Part shown: one piece after another, positions 1-10,417 of the stretch | How the letters are laid out: every line of letters begins with the position of its first letter | Numbering within the stretch: the first letter of the stretch is position 1 | Origin: Dryococelus australis | Taxonomy: Eukaryota; Arthropoda; Insecta; Phasmatodea; Phasmatidae | DNA length: 64,000 nt | Assembly (NCBI GenBank): GCA_029891345.1 | Contig: CM057009.1 | Span: forward strand, 304,979,166 to 305,043,165 | Reading direction: 5' to 3' | Position numbers and translations under genes: made by a program | Notes under the pieces: model-generated | The model's database searches: none | What the model was told of the DNA's origin: nothing | Seen by the model: only the letters and a program-made list of their open reading frames with translations

Positions 1-99
1 TGTACTTCAAAGTTAGATTCTGATTCAGTCAACTTGTGTAGTGGCTTAGCAATTATGGCAAACTCATGTACAAAATGACAGTAATAAGCACACATGCCA

Positions 100-980
100 A
101 TGTTATTCTAGAGTTGTGTCTTGTTGGTTCAGGCCAATCTCTTATTGTCTTTATTTTTCAAGAGTCAGGTTCTAATCAACTGGCCATCACTAAATGTCCC
201 AAGAAATAAACTCTCTCTATGAAGTGATAGTATTTCTCCGGAACCAGCTTCATGTTAGCTGCTGCCACACACAAACACAGAATCACGACAAGTTAGATAG
301 TCTTTAAAAGTTTCTTTATTTGATAAAATTACTACATAAATAAATCTGACCAGAAATTTAAGGGCAATACTTTTCCATTAGGTGTTTGAATGTAGCATAA
401 GTACTGCATAGCCCAAAAGGCATAATATTGAACTGTCATGTTCCCTTTCTTATGTAGAAAAAGCAGTCTTTTCCTGACCTCAAGGACCACTTCACATCAC
501 CAGTGCTCATTCATCATATCCAGGGTTGAAAACCATTCTATTCCTGCCAGGCTATGTAATGCATCAATCTATTCTAGGGAGTGGGCACAATTCTTTCTTT
601 CTGTCAATATTAAGCTGGTCATATTCTAGACAGAATCTCACAGAACCCTGTTTTTTCTTAACTAGCACAACAGGAAACAACAACAAAGGTTGACTAATAG
701 TTCAATTATATCTAAATCCTTCATCTCTCCAAATTTTCATTAACTGCAGTTAGTGGCAGTCATATTAAGGGCTGCTTTGTTGGTCTTGCATTCCCTATAC
801 TTACTCAATGGCATGCAACAGTAGTCTACCCAGATCATATGGCCCACACGGCAGAGTAGCTCAATTCTTCAGTAGTTTATTACCACCATCTCCTGTTGCC
901 AGTTCAGGTTTCTTTTGCTGTTTCAAAAAGTTCCTCCAGTGGTTCTGGTAGGCGACTATCACTATTGTCTGGCATTGTAG
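100..980 (-). pseudogene. Ty3/gypsy reverse transcriptase relic
   Basis: Decayed pol fragment of a Ty3/gypsy LTR retrotransposon read on the minus strand in shifting frames. In order from high to low coordinates I see a LPEPLEELFE-like start (near 930), then [13 protein letters not shown] followed by YDQLN (about 620-670), CPLPRID (about 560), EKTAFST (about 460), MPFGLC (about 410-430) and YFLGHLV (about 190-210). This is the finger-palm order of a gypsy reverse transcriptase. The YxDD active-site region (about 310-340) is no longer recognisable, and many stops and shifts interrupt the frame. No gag, protease, integrase or LTR is attached. It is an inactive fragment; the superfamily call is firm, the family is not known. 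Confidence 0.75.
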
Positions 981-1137
981 CTTTGGAGAAATTGGGAAGT
1001 ATTTGTAAGACCTGCTTGCAGACCCTAATCATGGCCCCATCTCAAGTTAGATTGCCCTGTCTGAAAAATTAATAATTCTTCGTGACAAAACATCAGATTT
1101 TGGAGGGACCAGTTTCACTACAAATCTATCAACAGAG

Positions 1138-1260
1138 AGGCTGCTGCCTTTGTCAGTGGGGTCGACTGAGAATGCCGCTCAGTGGGTTCAATTGATGCTG
1201 CTGCTCAGTGGATTCAATTGAAGTTGCCCCCTTTGTAAGTGAGCTCAATTAAACTCAGCT
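1138..1260. repeat. Short imperfect tandem repeat
   Basis: About four imperfect units of 25-35 bp, each with a GCTGCTG or GTTGCC start, a CAGTGGG-like core and a TCAATTGA-like end. It lies between the gypsy relic and the left end of the Merlin-like transposon. No coding potential was seen. Confidence 0.5.
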
Positions 1261-1335
1261 AACTAATAAAATTTTGGTAATTATTCCATATTTCGTACTT
1301 TTATAAGAAAACCACAGAACAGTCTGAGTGTACTA

Positions 1336-1450
1336 TAGAGTATCCATTCAAATTGTTTACTTTGCAGTTCAGTGTCATATTGCGTATCCAGCCAAGTTCT
1401 GTATAGCGTATCCAGGTTCGGCGCCAATTGTTCCGTATCGCATATCCAAG
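1336..1450 (-). repeat. Left subterminal TGGATA repeats of the Merlin-like element
   Basis: Four copies of TATCCA (TGGATA on the minus strand) begin at 1341, 1385, 1409 and 1443, most in the wider context GCRTATCCA. One left copy, read on the minus strand, is GCTTGGATATGC, identical over 12 bases to a right-end copy at 3674. They point toward the right-end array, as expected for subterminal transposase-binding repeats; that role is inferred. Confidence 0.6.
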
Positions 1451-1524
1451 CAAATTTTTTCTCAAAAACTTTACAATGTTCTCTCACAAATCGCATGATG
1501 GTGTGTGCGGGATGAAAAATCACA

Positions 1525-2480
1525 ATGTTGAATATCAGGCAAGTTATTCATTCCTTGCCGGACATAAACACATTTCTCATCGAGCATGACATCCTCACGT
1601 CGGCGATACGGTGCAAAAAATGTGGGGAAGATGAAGCGAAACTAGTGGACAACAGAAGCCTGTTTTACTGGGACAGACGTCGAAGGGAGGATGGAACTAA
1701 ATGCAACTTTAAATTGTCGGCGAGGCAGGACAGTTTCGTGGGAGATTCAAACTTGTCTTCCAGCAAGATAGTCGAGTTGTGTTTACTGTGATGCCTGATA
1801 AAATATCCTCGACAGCAGACTGTAGTGAACAAACTTTTGTGCTCTGAGAAAATGGTCATTGCCTGGTCGAGTTTCTGCCACCATGTGTGCATAGACTGGG
1901 TGCTCATGTACAGGAAACGCATCAGCAGGCTGGGCAAAGTGGTAGAGATCGATGAGTCCAAGCTGGGCAAATGCAAGAACCGCAAAAGACGCAACGTTCA
2001 TGGACAATGGGTTTTCAGGGGAGTGCAGCGAGACGACCTGACAAAATTCTTCCTGGTGCTGGTGGAAAAGAGGCACGCAGCGACCTTGACCAAAATCATT
2101 TGCGAGTCGATCGCGCCGGGCACGACAATAATTTCAGACTTTTGGTGCGCTTACAGCAACTTGGACATTCATGGCTACCACCACATTCAGGTGAATCACA
2201 GGAGGGAATTTGTGTGCAGCAAAAAGAGCGGAATGGTAAACATTCGAAACACGCTGAAGATTAGGAGGGAGCGAGATGTTGAGGGTGCACATGCAAAACA
2301 TTGAGCGGAGTATGTGTTCGGTGAGATACAGCATTCCCTGCTTTGTGCGATGGAAAAAAATCTTGGGTCGGCTACCTGGCAGAGTACATCTGGAAAAAGA
2401 ATCTTCATTATGGCAAATGACTGCACTCTTTGCTGATTCACGCTGCCGGCATGCGCTATCGGCATCGACACAGAAGACTA
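1525..2480 (+). pseudogene. Merlin-type (IS1595/ISXO2-like) DDE transposase, broken
   Basis: Transposase that would cut and paste the surrounding element. An N-terminal zinc-ribbon-like part (CKKCG, later KC) occupies 1525-1791. One in-frame TGA (1789-1791) interrupts it, and the same frame then runs open to 2304. The catalytic region shows VEIDES with the first Asp at codon 1951, GQWVFRGVQRD, PGTTIISDFW with the second Asp at 2137, then a +1-type shift. In the new frame QNIERS supplies the catalytic Glu at 2303. A second shift leads to VGYLAEYIWKK near 2365-2400, the usual C-terminal end of this family. D, D and E are thus all present, but one stop and at least two frameshifts make it inactive as read. 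The length fits the family. Confidence 0.8.
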
Positions 2481-2561
2481 TTCACAACTTTCGACAGGTA
2501 TCAGTTTTTGTCATTATTGTAATTTCAATTTACAGGTACGAGCGAGATTGAGTTGTTGTTG

Positions 2562-3160
2562 CAGTTTAAAATTAAAGTTTGAGCGACATGTTTATTTCAG
2601 TTTAAAATTAAAGTTTAATTGGCCTGTTGTTTGTTTCAGTTCAAAATTAAAGTTTGAATAACATGCTGTTTGCTTCAGTTTAAAATTAAAATTTGAATGA
2701 CGTGCCATTTGTTTCAGTTTAAAATTAAAGTATAAATGACATGCGGTTTGATAAAGTTTAAAATTAAAGTTTGAATGGAATGTCGTTTATTTCAGTTTAA
2801 AATTAAAGTTTAAATGGCATGTTTGTTTCAGTTCAAAATTAAAGTTTGAATGGAATGTCGTTTATTTCAGTTTAAAATTAAAGTTTAAATGGCATGTTTG
2901 TTTCAGTTCAAAATTAAAGTTTGAATGGCATGATTTTTTTTTTTAATTTACAGGTTTCAGTGAAACTGGGTAGCTGTTGAAGTTTACAATTAAAGTGTGA
3001 ATGACATGCTGTGTATTTCAGTTTACTGGTGCTAGTGAGACTGGGTAGCTGATTATTGCAGTTTAAAAAAAAGTGTAAATGACACTGTTTGATTGATTCA
3101 GTTTTTTTTAAAAGTGAATGTGCGAGTTGTTGTCTGGTAAAAAAAAAAAAAAATTTCATT
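2562..3160. repeat. 39-bp minisatellite inside the Merlin-like element
   Basis: Units centred on CAGTTTAAAATTAAAGTTTG begin at 2562, 2598, 2637, 2676, 2715, 2754, 2793, 2829, 2868 and 2904, so the period is 39 bp with some 36-bp units. A higher-order 75-bp dimer (2754, 2829, 2904) is visible. After 2940 the array degrades but fragments with the same core and an inserted ACTGGGTAGCTG segment continue to about 3160. No host gene function is apparent. Confidence 0.85.
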
Positions 3161-3198
3161 CACGATTCGGAGAGGGCATAGCGCGGTCGTGTCCATCA

Positions 3199-3295
3199 TG
3201 ACCAATCCGGCTGGTGGTGGTAGTGACAGATGCAATTGCATTCGCTGCTGCTTTCGTGGACTTTGGACCTGCCACTTTCGAGTGTTGAGGTAAAT
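3199..3295 (+). other. Small Cys-rich open frame, possible exon
   Basis: An ATG at 3199 opens a frame of about 31 codons, rich in Gly, Cys and Arg (SDRCNCIRCCFRGLWTC), in a short GC-richer island within the transposon. The frame ends where GAG is followed by GTAAAT, which could be a splice donor, then TAA. Nothing in it matches a family I know. It could equally be chance, since the surrounding AT-rich sequence is noncoding. Confidence 0.2.
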
Positions 3296-3514
3296 TACAA
3301 AAAAAGTAATAGCGTATATAAAACATTAAAACCTAAATGGTTAAATATATTTAAAAAATTTTATTTTTAAAGGTCCACAATTTTGGCGTACCTACAAAAC
3401 ATGAAACACTAAATGGTAAAAAAAAAAAAATTATATATATAAATCAATAATTATTATCTTTAAAATTTAAAAATAATGCACTGCGAATCATGTGTGTGAA
3501 CGGGAATGAAATTT

Positions 3515-3880
3515 TTTTGGATACACAATAGGGATTTTCTTTAGCAATAGTTTACTTTTGGCACCTATATATGACATGGGAAACAAATGGGGTCTTTTAC
3601 CGTATATTCCGTTTTCGGTTTGGATATGCAAAATGGAACAAATGGGGTGTGGCACCTATTTCCCCCCTTCCTGCTTGGATATGCAATGTCTATTTCAGTG
3701 CTGTACATTTTGTCATTTGGATACGCAAAGGGAAACTTTTGGTAAAAACCAGCTTTTTATAGGTGTGTTGGATATGCAGCGGGGGAAACTTTGGATTTTA
3801 TTTGGCCTTTTATGGGTCGTGGTTGGATACGTAATTGATGACTTTTTGGGTTGACTTGTTTGTATCATTGGATACAAATT
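3515..3880 (+). repeat. Right subterminal TGGATA repeats of the Merlin-like element
   Basis: Seven copies of TGGATA begin at 3518, 3621, 3676, 3718, 3769, 3824 and 3869, usually as TTGGATAYGCAA, plus a TAGATACACAAT variant near 3892. From 3621 on the spacing is 42-55 bp, about five helical turns. They are inverted relative to the left-end copies. Confidence 0.65.
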
Positions 3881-4251
3881 TTTGAGTGATTTAGATACAC
3901 AATACAGAACAATCACCAAAATTTCCTAATCATCGATTTGGGATACCTTCATTAGAAGCTGATAACACTATTGACTTATTACAATTACTGAGCAGCTGGG
4001 TACTGAAATTAAATCTTGTCTCTGTCCGCAGCACCTCCATGCTAGTGTGAATACAGCATCCCAGTCTATGCAATACACACAGCTTCAATAGGTATTCATT
4101 CTCCAAATCCATTACATACATATCACATTCCGAACAGAGTTCACCAAACTCAAAATACACCCTATTTTTACCTATCACTATTTTGGTCTTACCGGTCACA
4201 ATGATCAATAAGCACTGCCCAAGTTCTGGTCTGGTGATTCCTAGGGAGAAA

Positions 4252-4503
4252 CCGAGTGAGGTGGCACAGTGGTAACTCACTGGACTCGCATTCGGGAGGA
4301 CCCGGATTTGATTCCCGGTCCGGCCATCCTGATTTTAGTTTTCCATGGTTTTCTGAAGTCACTCCAGGCGAATGCTGGGATGGGTCTCTAATAAAGGCCA
4401 TGCCCGATTCCTTCCCATTCCTTTCTCCAATCCCTCTTCCCTGTGCAACTTGTACCGTCTTTAATGACCTCGCTGTCGACGAGATGTTAAGTCTAACTAC
4501 CTA
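4252..4503 (+). mobile_element. tRNA-derived SINE with perfect target duplication
   Basis: A 252-bp insertion flanked by a perfect 12-bp direct repeat, CCTAGGGAGAAA, at 4240-4251 and 4504-4515. The head is tRNA-like with an A box TGGCACAGTGG (4262-4272) and a B box GGATTTGATTCCC (4304-4316), the internal RNA polymerase III promoter. The body (CCATGGTTTTCTGAAGTCAC, GCTGGGATGGG) and the tail with GACCTCGCTGTCGACGAG and a TAACTACCTAC end resemble SINEs common in polyneopteran insects. The intact duplication suggests a fairly recent insertion mobilised by a LINE. Confidence 0.85.
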
Positions 4504-4515
4504 CCTAGGGAGAAA

Positions 4516-5757
4516 GACCCTAGATTGTGAATATCATTTGGCAAAGATTATTCATTAGCTAGGCTCCCCTTCAGAAATATGGTACTGGTTTTTTGCTTTA
4601 TTGCATGTACCTGTAAACAGAACAAGTCCATCCTTCAAACAGTCACTAACCTTTGGCCATGAAGGGACACAGCCAGGCACACTAATTTTTGAACACACAC
4701 ATCTGTGATAACATTGATGAAGCAGTCGACTGCAATATCGCTTGTATCCTCAGAATGCCTCTCCAATGAATGATGGGCCAGCCAAACAAAGTCTTATCAT
4801 AGCTGCTGCAATGGCTCCCCTGGTCACTGGGTGCAGCTCTGCAGTTGGGCATGGCAGGCATGTCACAGGTACTTGTTGCCAATGTGCAGTTCCAAGGTGA
4901 GTACCAATGTGGAGTACCCAGGACAATATCTTTCTGGTAGGGAATGGAGTATGCTGAGCACGTCTGTCAGCACAACTGCAAGGTAAAAAGCACACTGCTC
5001 CTCTAACCAACCATTCAGAATGGCTACAATCTCAAATTGGTGCTGTTATTTCCATCATAAGGGGCAGGCTTAGTTGTGATGACCATCTGAACCCTCCCCC
5101 CCTTGCAACAGAGGAGTACCTACACTAGCCACTGAATATATTCTATCCTGCTGCTGTATGATTCTTGCCATTCTTTCCTGAACTCTTCTACGTACTATTC
5201 CATTTTACACTTGTCAATGTCCATTCTTTTAATCACACTGTCAATTTTCTTGTCCACACAGTATATATTCACGTATTAATTTGCTAACGCCTTCCATCTT
5301 TGTGTCTAAATTTTCCTGTTTTATATTTTTTCCCTCTTCTCTATACTCAGTATTTTGCTACTAATATTCTCACTAACAATAGTTACATATTTCTTAACAC
5401 TACATATTTGCCTGTATACATATTCCTCAACACTACTTGTTAGGATACAAAGTCTAAAAACATAGTGCTTTGATATCTGCTGACATTCTCCTAGCTATCA
5501 TTCACTGCTTGGTAACAAAAGAATCAATTTTATTTCCAGCCCTACCCTTAACCAACAGAAAACATATTAAAATATGTAACCAACCAATATAATACTGAAT
5601 AAAGGCGTCCAACACACTACTGACATCAATGTTAAATTTGCCTGTGGACATGGCCAGTTCATAAAGGTTGGAGGTCTTAATGATATAGAAGAGCTAGAGT
5701 TAGTTTCCTAGTTTACTTATAACTAAAAAACAAAACCCCATAAGCTATTTGTTAGCA
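4516..5757. other. No recognisable gene
   Basis: Intergenic or intronic sequence. A minus-strand stretch at 4600-5010 is somewhat open in two frames but matches nothing I recognise. No RNA gene or terminal repeats seen. Confidence 0.4.
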
Positions 5758-7120
5758 TACAGGATGTGTCTAAATTTCCATTACACATTGTAAGGGCATG
5801 TAGTGGGGACCAAGACTGTTACATTTTGCATAGGAACTCATGTGTGGAAACGTAGTTTCCCCACAACAAACAAAACAACCACCACATCACATGTTTAACT
5901 TTCCCACATCTGCAACATACTGTACGTTGCTTTTCTGCTGGGTCCCCTTACAAGAAAGGCTCAATGTGAGGACCAGTGACATCTACACAAACATGGTACC
6001 TACGTACCATGTTCTGGTACACACGATCACCAATACCTAAAAGTTCAGGATCCACCGCAACTATAATCCGTGCCAGCAGGTCTTCTTATTCCAAAGGGGT
6101 TTCATAAATCACGCCCTTCGTGGCCCCACATGAAGTAGTCTAACGGAGTCAAGTCGGGTGAACATGCAGGCCAAGCAATCGGGCCACCTTGACCTATCCA
6201 CTGTTGGTCAAAACATTGATCAAGATGACGTCGGACTGCAAGAGAAAAATGAGGTGGTGCTCCACCATGCTAAAAACACATGTTTTGACGCGTATGCAGC
6301 AGCACATCTTCCAAAAACCCAGGCAGTACATGTTCAAGGAAAATCAAGTAAGTGGCACCCCTGAGTGTATGTGGAAGAAGGTATGGCCCAATACCATGTC
6401 CAGCCAGAAACCCTGCCCACATGTTGATACCGTATCGTTGCTGAAAACCATGAGGGTGCATAGCATGCTGGTTTTCATTGGCTCAAACATGGTTGTTGTG
6501 GGAAATGAAAACACTTTCCCTGGTGAACCTAGCTTCATCAGTAAAGAGGATGCGCTATGGAAAGTCGGGCTCATCAACACAACTGTGCAAAAACAACCTG
6601 CAATAGTGGGCGCATGGTGCAAAATCCTCTGGACGCATTGCCTGTACTCTCTGGCGGTGGTAGGAGTGTAGCAGCTGCTCATGCAGAACACGCCAGACAG
6701 TGATGTGATCCACATTGAGTCTACGCGCTATGTTTATGAGTACTTGTCGTCCCATCCTCTTCGACTGCATTGAGGAAAGCCTCATCAAACTCAGGGGTGC
6801 GCCACTGCCCTGGAGCACCACAATTGGATCTGTTGGCGGTGAATGTACCAGTCTCTGAGGCCCACTGGTAAACCTTAGCAAAGTGGGCGTTGCAAAGGTG
6901 TCTGGCGGTGTGGAAAACACACTTCATACAGCTGACAAGCAGCCCTCCCATTGCACTGAGCTTCGCCGTACAATAACATCATATCGGCGTATTCCTTAAA
7001 CGTGTAGTTTTCCATGTTCAATAGCAACACACCGGCAAAGAATTGCAGCTCGGCTTCACGTCAAGGGGGATAACCACAAATTGAACACAAGCACTACAGC
7101 AGATAAGAACATTAACTGAT
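5758..7120 (-). pseudogene. Tc1/mariner-related DDE transposase with DUF4817-like N terminus
   Basis: Minus-strand transposase relic, coding part about 7015 down to a stop at 5948. The N terminus (ATG at 7015, MENYTFKEYADMM) resembles the DUF4817 helix-turn-helix region. After a frameshift come QWASETGTF, then TVWRVLHEQ, LFTDEARF with the first catalytic Asp at 6537-6539, MWAGFLAGHGIGPYLLP, and SPDLTPLDYF with the third Asp at 6138-6140. The second catalytic position reads Gly (GGT, 6264-6266) in HGGAPPHF, where family members have HDGAPAH. Forty-one residues lie between positions two and three. Several stops and frameshifts add to this missing residue, so it is inactive. The 3' end continues to GTGTCTAAATTTCC near 5764. 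Confidence 0.8.
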
Positions 7121-7230
7121 CGACGTGTCTCCCATCAGCTCACAATATCAAGTGAATGGCATGTAATGAAACCTGTCGCAGACACAGGACACCACATGAT
7201 CGTCAAATGACGCACATACTACCCTAGTCA

Positions 7231-7698
7231 TTGGCACCCGCACTGTCTTCCATGTACTTTCATGGGTGCCCGATTGCTTGGCCTGCATGTTTGCCTGACT
7301 TGACTCCGCTAGACTACTTCCTGTGCAGCCATATGAAGGACTTGATTTATCAGACCTCTGTGGAATCAGAGGAAGAACTGCTGGCACGGGTTATGGCTAC
7401 GGTGAATCTTGGATGTCCAGGTATTGGTGATTGTGTATACCAGAACATGGTACGTAGGTACCGTGTTTGTGTAAGACGTCGCTGGTTGTCACATCAAGCC
7501 CTTCTTGTAAATGGATCCAGAAGAAAAACAACATACAGTATGTTGCAGACGTGGGAGAGGTCAACATGTGATGTGGTGGTGGTTTGTTTTTCGCGGGGAA
7601 ACGGTATGTTTCCGCACATAAGTTCCTATGCAAAATGTAACCGTCTTGGTCCCCACTACAAGCCCTTACAATGTGTAATGGGAATTTAGACACATACT
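7231..7698 (+). pseudogene. 3' end of a second Tc1/mariner-related copy, inverted
   Basis: Plus-strand fragment carrying only the C-terminal part of the same transposase: GCPIAWPACLPDLTPLDYF (about 7259-7320), then EEELLARV, VYQNMVRRYRVCV, and a stop region near 7508. The following noncoding tail to about 7698 is nearly the mirror image of 5758-5950 on the other strand. It therefore belongs to the same element family as the minus-strand copy and makes a long inverted repeat with it. The 5' two thirds are missing. Confidence 0.8.
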
Positions 7699-9580
7699 GT
7701 ATGTCACTCACTATATTAAAATCCTCAGTATAAAATAATAAATTGTACTCAATATTTACTAGAGTAATCAACTGAATAATTAAATTAATATTGTTAAAAA
7801 AATTAAAGCCAAATCTTCATAATCAGTTCAGTTGCTTCAAAGTGTTGTCTCTTGAAATCTCACCCCACCTCCACTCCAATGCTCAGGTGAACCAAAAACA
7901 CTACAGCACTTGTGCAGAAACACCCTGATAACTCTCCACAGTTGCTGCAGTTCACAGGTCCATCTCTGCATCGCCAATAACTGCCATCGTTTGCTGAATA
8001 TGCCATGATACTTGACATTCAAAATGATCCATGCACTCACCAGAATACCCATTTGCAGGATAACAGATTGTATTTATACCAGCACTAACCCTTTCAGTAT
8101 TATTCTGTATATATCCATGTCGCAGATTATCCAACTGAGCATCCAGACTTTCCTTGAATGGCTATCTCCAACATGTTGGAGGTTTTGGTCACTGCCAGTA
8201 TTAGTTGTTGATCAAAGGTATATTGTATATCCCCTCTCTGTACCCTGCACATCATTGCCTATGGGACTTACCTCCTTGCCTGGGTAAGTAACACCTGCTG
8301 CTGGCAGCTGACAGGTGGCCAGACAGGGGAGGGACATACTGCTGGCTAGCAACAGTAATATATATAAATAATATTAAACAACGAAAAGAAATTAATAATT
8401 TTTTTCCCTTGAAATAGTAAATATAATTCTCACAATTAAAGAAAATGGTATGCAAATATTTCACTGTTATGTTAAAGTAACTAAATTTTTTGAATATTTT
8501 TCTGCTCTGTTGAAGAATGCTCAAATTGTATTTTTTTAATGGCTATTTTGTATGATATTTACATAGGAACAGTGATTGTGTCATTATTAACATATTTCAA
8601 TACACTAAACTTATAGCAAAAAAGCACAAATTTCCCCCCCTTCTACTGAAGATAAACCATAAAATAATTGCAAAACAAAGTGACTGATTACAAATTTATT
8701 GGGAGACATATTTTGTACTTAAGAGTGTAATCAAAATTTTGATCGAGAAATCACAAAACAATGTGTTTATGCCTTCTGAGAAGCAAAAGTTAAAAAAAAT
8801 ATCTGAGGTTGGGGAAATTACTTTTTTATCCTACTTAAAAACTTATAACAAAGTAGGTATTTAAAGATAAAGATGATGATGATGATGATGCATTGTTATG
8901 GTGTACCATAAAATGGATTCTTGTCAATATGGAAAAATGTGTATAGTGCTTTTCAAGGTAAAGAGTAACGATGATTTACCATTTCTAAGGACTCAAATAT
9001 TCTCTCACTTTCAAATGGCAAAAAGTAATATGTTGAAACGTAAAAAGCTATGATTCAATTCTGGTATTTTCAATAATTTTTTTCACATTGATCTAATTAA
9101 AAAATATATAATCATTCATATGAATGAATTAATTAAGAAATATAACGAATCATTTTAAAAATATAAAGAAAATTATTTATACAGATCCTTCATGGGTAAT
9201 TCTGTGAAAGTATGTTAGTGCAAGTCACATACAAAAATTTACAGTCCCAAGAATAAACAAGAATATTTATAATTGTATGTGGACATCAAACACTTGAAAC
9301 TGTCAAATTTTCTGTTTGGTCTTCAATAAAACAAACACGACATATGATTGACTAAATTCTACATTCTAAAATGATAAACATTTAGTCTTTAAATACAGCC
9401 TTATACGTGACAGCTCAATAATAGAATTATGGTAGGTCTAATACATTGGTTTTAAGAATTTTCCTTAAAAAAAAAAAATTACACAATACCAGAAATGAAT
9501 ATTACCTGACAAATTTCATTTTGAAACACCACAACATCATCACAGCAATAATACTCTGATGTATGGAAATAAATGGCAAT
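7699..9580. other. No recognisable gene; AT-rich
   Basis: Nothing coding recognised. It holds a GAT microsatellite at about 8872-8890 and several A/T runs. Confidence 0.5.
8872..8890. repeat. (GAT)n microsatellite
   Basis: Six uninterrupted GAT repeats. Confidence 0.9.
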
Positions 9581-9589
9581 TCTCATACC

Positions 9590-10110
9590 TCACAAAACTG
9601 CAGAGTTTTGGACATCATTCAAAATTCACCATATATAGTAACATCAATGATTTACACTGCTCCCAATCCCATCCCTAAAGAAATATGGCTCTAATGAGAC
9701 AAGGATCACCTGGAAGTCACTTCTTGCAATATCCCTTTTATTGAACATCTTCTCCTATATGAAGTACCTTAAATGCATAAACAGTCCGATGATGTTATGT
9801 TTGGGGAATATGGAGGATGCAGATTTACTTAATATCTTATAGCTTCTATTCTGAAATGTTTTTCTACGTGGGGTTTGGCATTGTCTGCCAAGAGTAAAAG
9901 ACCCTTCATACTGACCAACAATGGCAGCTTTCTACATAAGTCTACCAGTGCATTTTGTCAATTTCTGCACAGTACAAAGAGCAGTTAAAAGTTTTACCAG
10001 GATAAAACAATAAACTTGCAATGAGCAGTCAGTTTTATCCATTGCACTAATAGCAAAAACTAGTACCATCAACCTTGGTTTTGGAAAGTGTTTTGTATCT
10101 AATCACTGCT
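9590..10110 (-). pseudogene. mariner transposase relic
   Basis: Minus-strand remnant of a mariner transposase in shifting frames. From high to low coordinates I read PGKTFNCSLYCAEIDKMH, then LLLADNAKPHV (second catalytic Asp in DNAKPH), HPPYSPN and a SSD motif supplying the third Asp, and FRDGIGSS toward the end. These are the usual mariner landmarks (HDNARPH, HPPYSPDLAPSD, FY.DGI). The N-terminal DNA-binding half and terminal repeats were not identified, and there are several stops. Inactive fragment. Confidence 0.7.
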
Positions 10111-10275
10111 CACGTCACTCACCTACTCTTATTATACATGAGTTACTTATTACACATAAAGATACAATCAAGTAAGGGCTCACTGTGGTGACAAAACCAT
10201 GGTTACTATATATGTCTGCTCGCTGCTCTTTGAGATAATACGTAGATTCATGTGGTACCATATATATCTCTTTCT

Positions 10276-10292
10276 CCCCCCCCCCCCCCCCC
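10276..10292. repeat. Poly(C) tract, 17 bases
   Basis: Uninterrupted C run, about 125 bases before the second SINE. Confidence 0.9.
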
Positions 10293-10417
10293 ATAGTTAG
10301 AAGTAATGGAACTATAAAATGCTGAACAGTTTCCTGATGGCAATGTGCTTATTTGCTTCCACAAATGCCTTTAAAGAAATGTTATCTATCCTTGAACTAT
10401 ATCCTCTACCTACCTAG

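Larger units (their letters stand above)
1269..3924 (+). mobile_element. Merlin/IS1595-superfamily DNA transposon, near full length
   Basis: A 2.66-kb element bounded by imperfect terminal inverted repeats. The left end begins AAATTTTGGTAATTATTC at 1269, and the reverse complement of the right end (3924 downward) begins AAATTTTGGTGATTGTTC. Flanks share a CTAAT core that may be an eroded 8-9 bp target duplication, as expected for Merlin. Inside, in order: a left block of four TATCCA (inverted TGGATA) motifs, the transposase relic (1525-2480), a 39-bp minisatellite (2562-3160), a GC-richer stretch with a small Cys-rich frame (3199-3295), and a right block of seven TGGATA motifs. The transposase is broken, so the element is non-autonomous. 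Boundaries are inferred by eye. Confidence 0.65.

Noticed and set aside
438..629. Plus-strand 63-codon ORF
   Set aside because: Antisense shadow of the minus-strand gypsy reverse transcriptase motifs.
2562..3160. CRISPR-like array
   Set aside because: Units are contiguous with no unique spacers and lie in a eukaryotic transposon; it is a minisatellite.
4682..5010. Two overlapping minus-strand ORFs with Cys-rich text
   Set aside because: Protein-like in places but no family recognised, no splice or repeat support; left unassigned.
7397..7771. Minus-strand 124-codon ORF
   Set aside because: Antisense of the inverted transposase 3' end.
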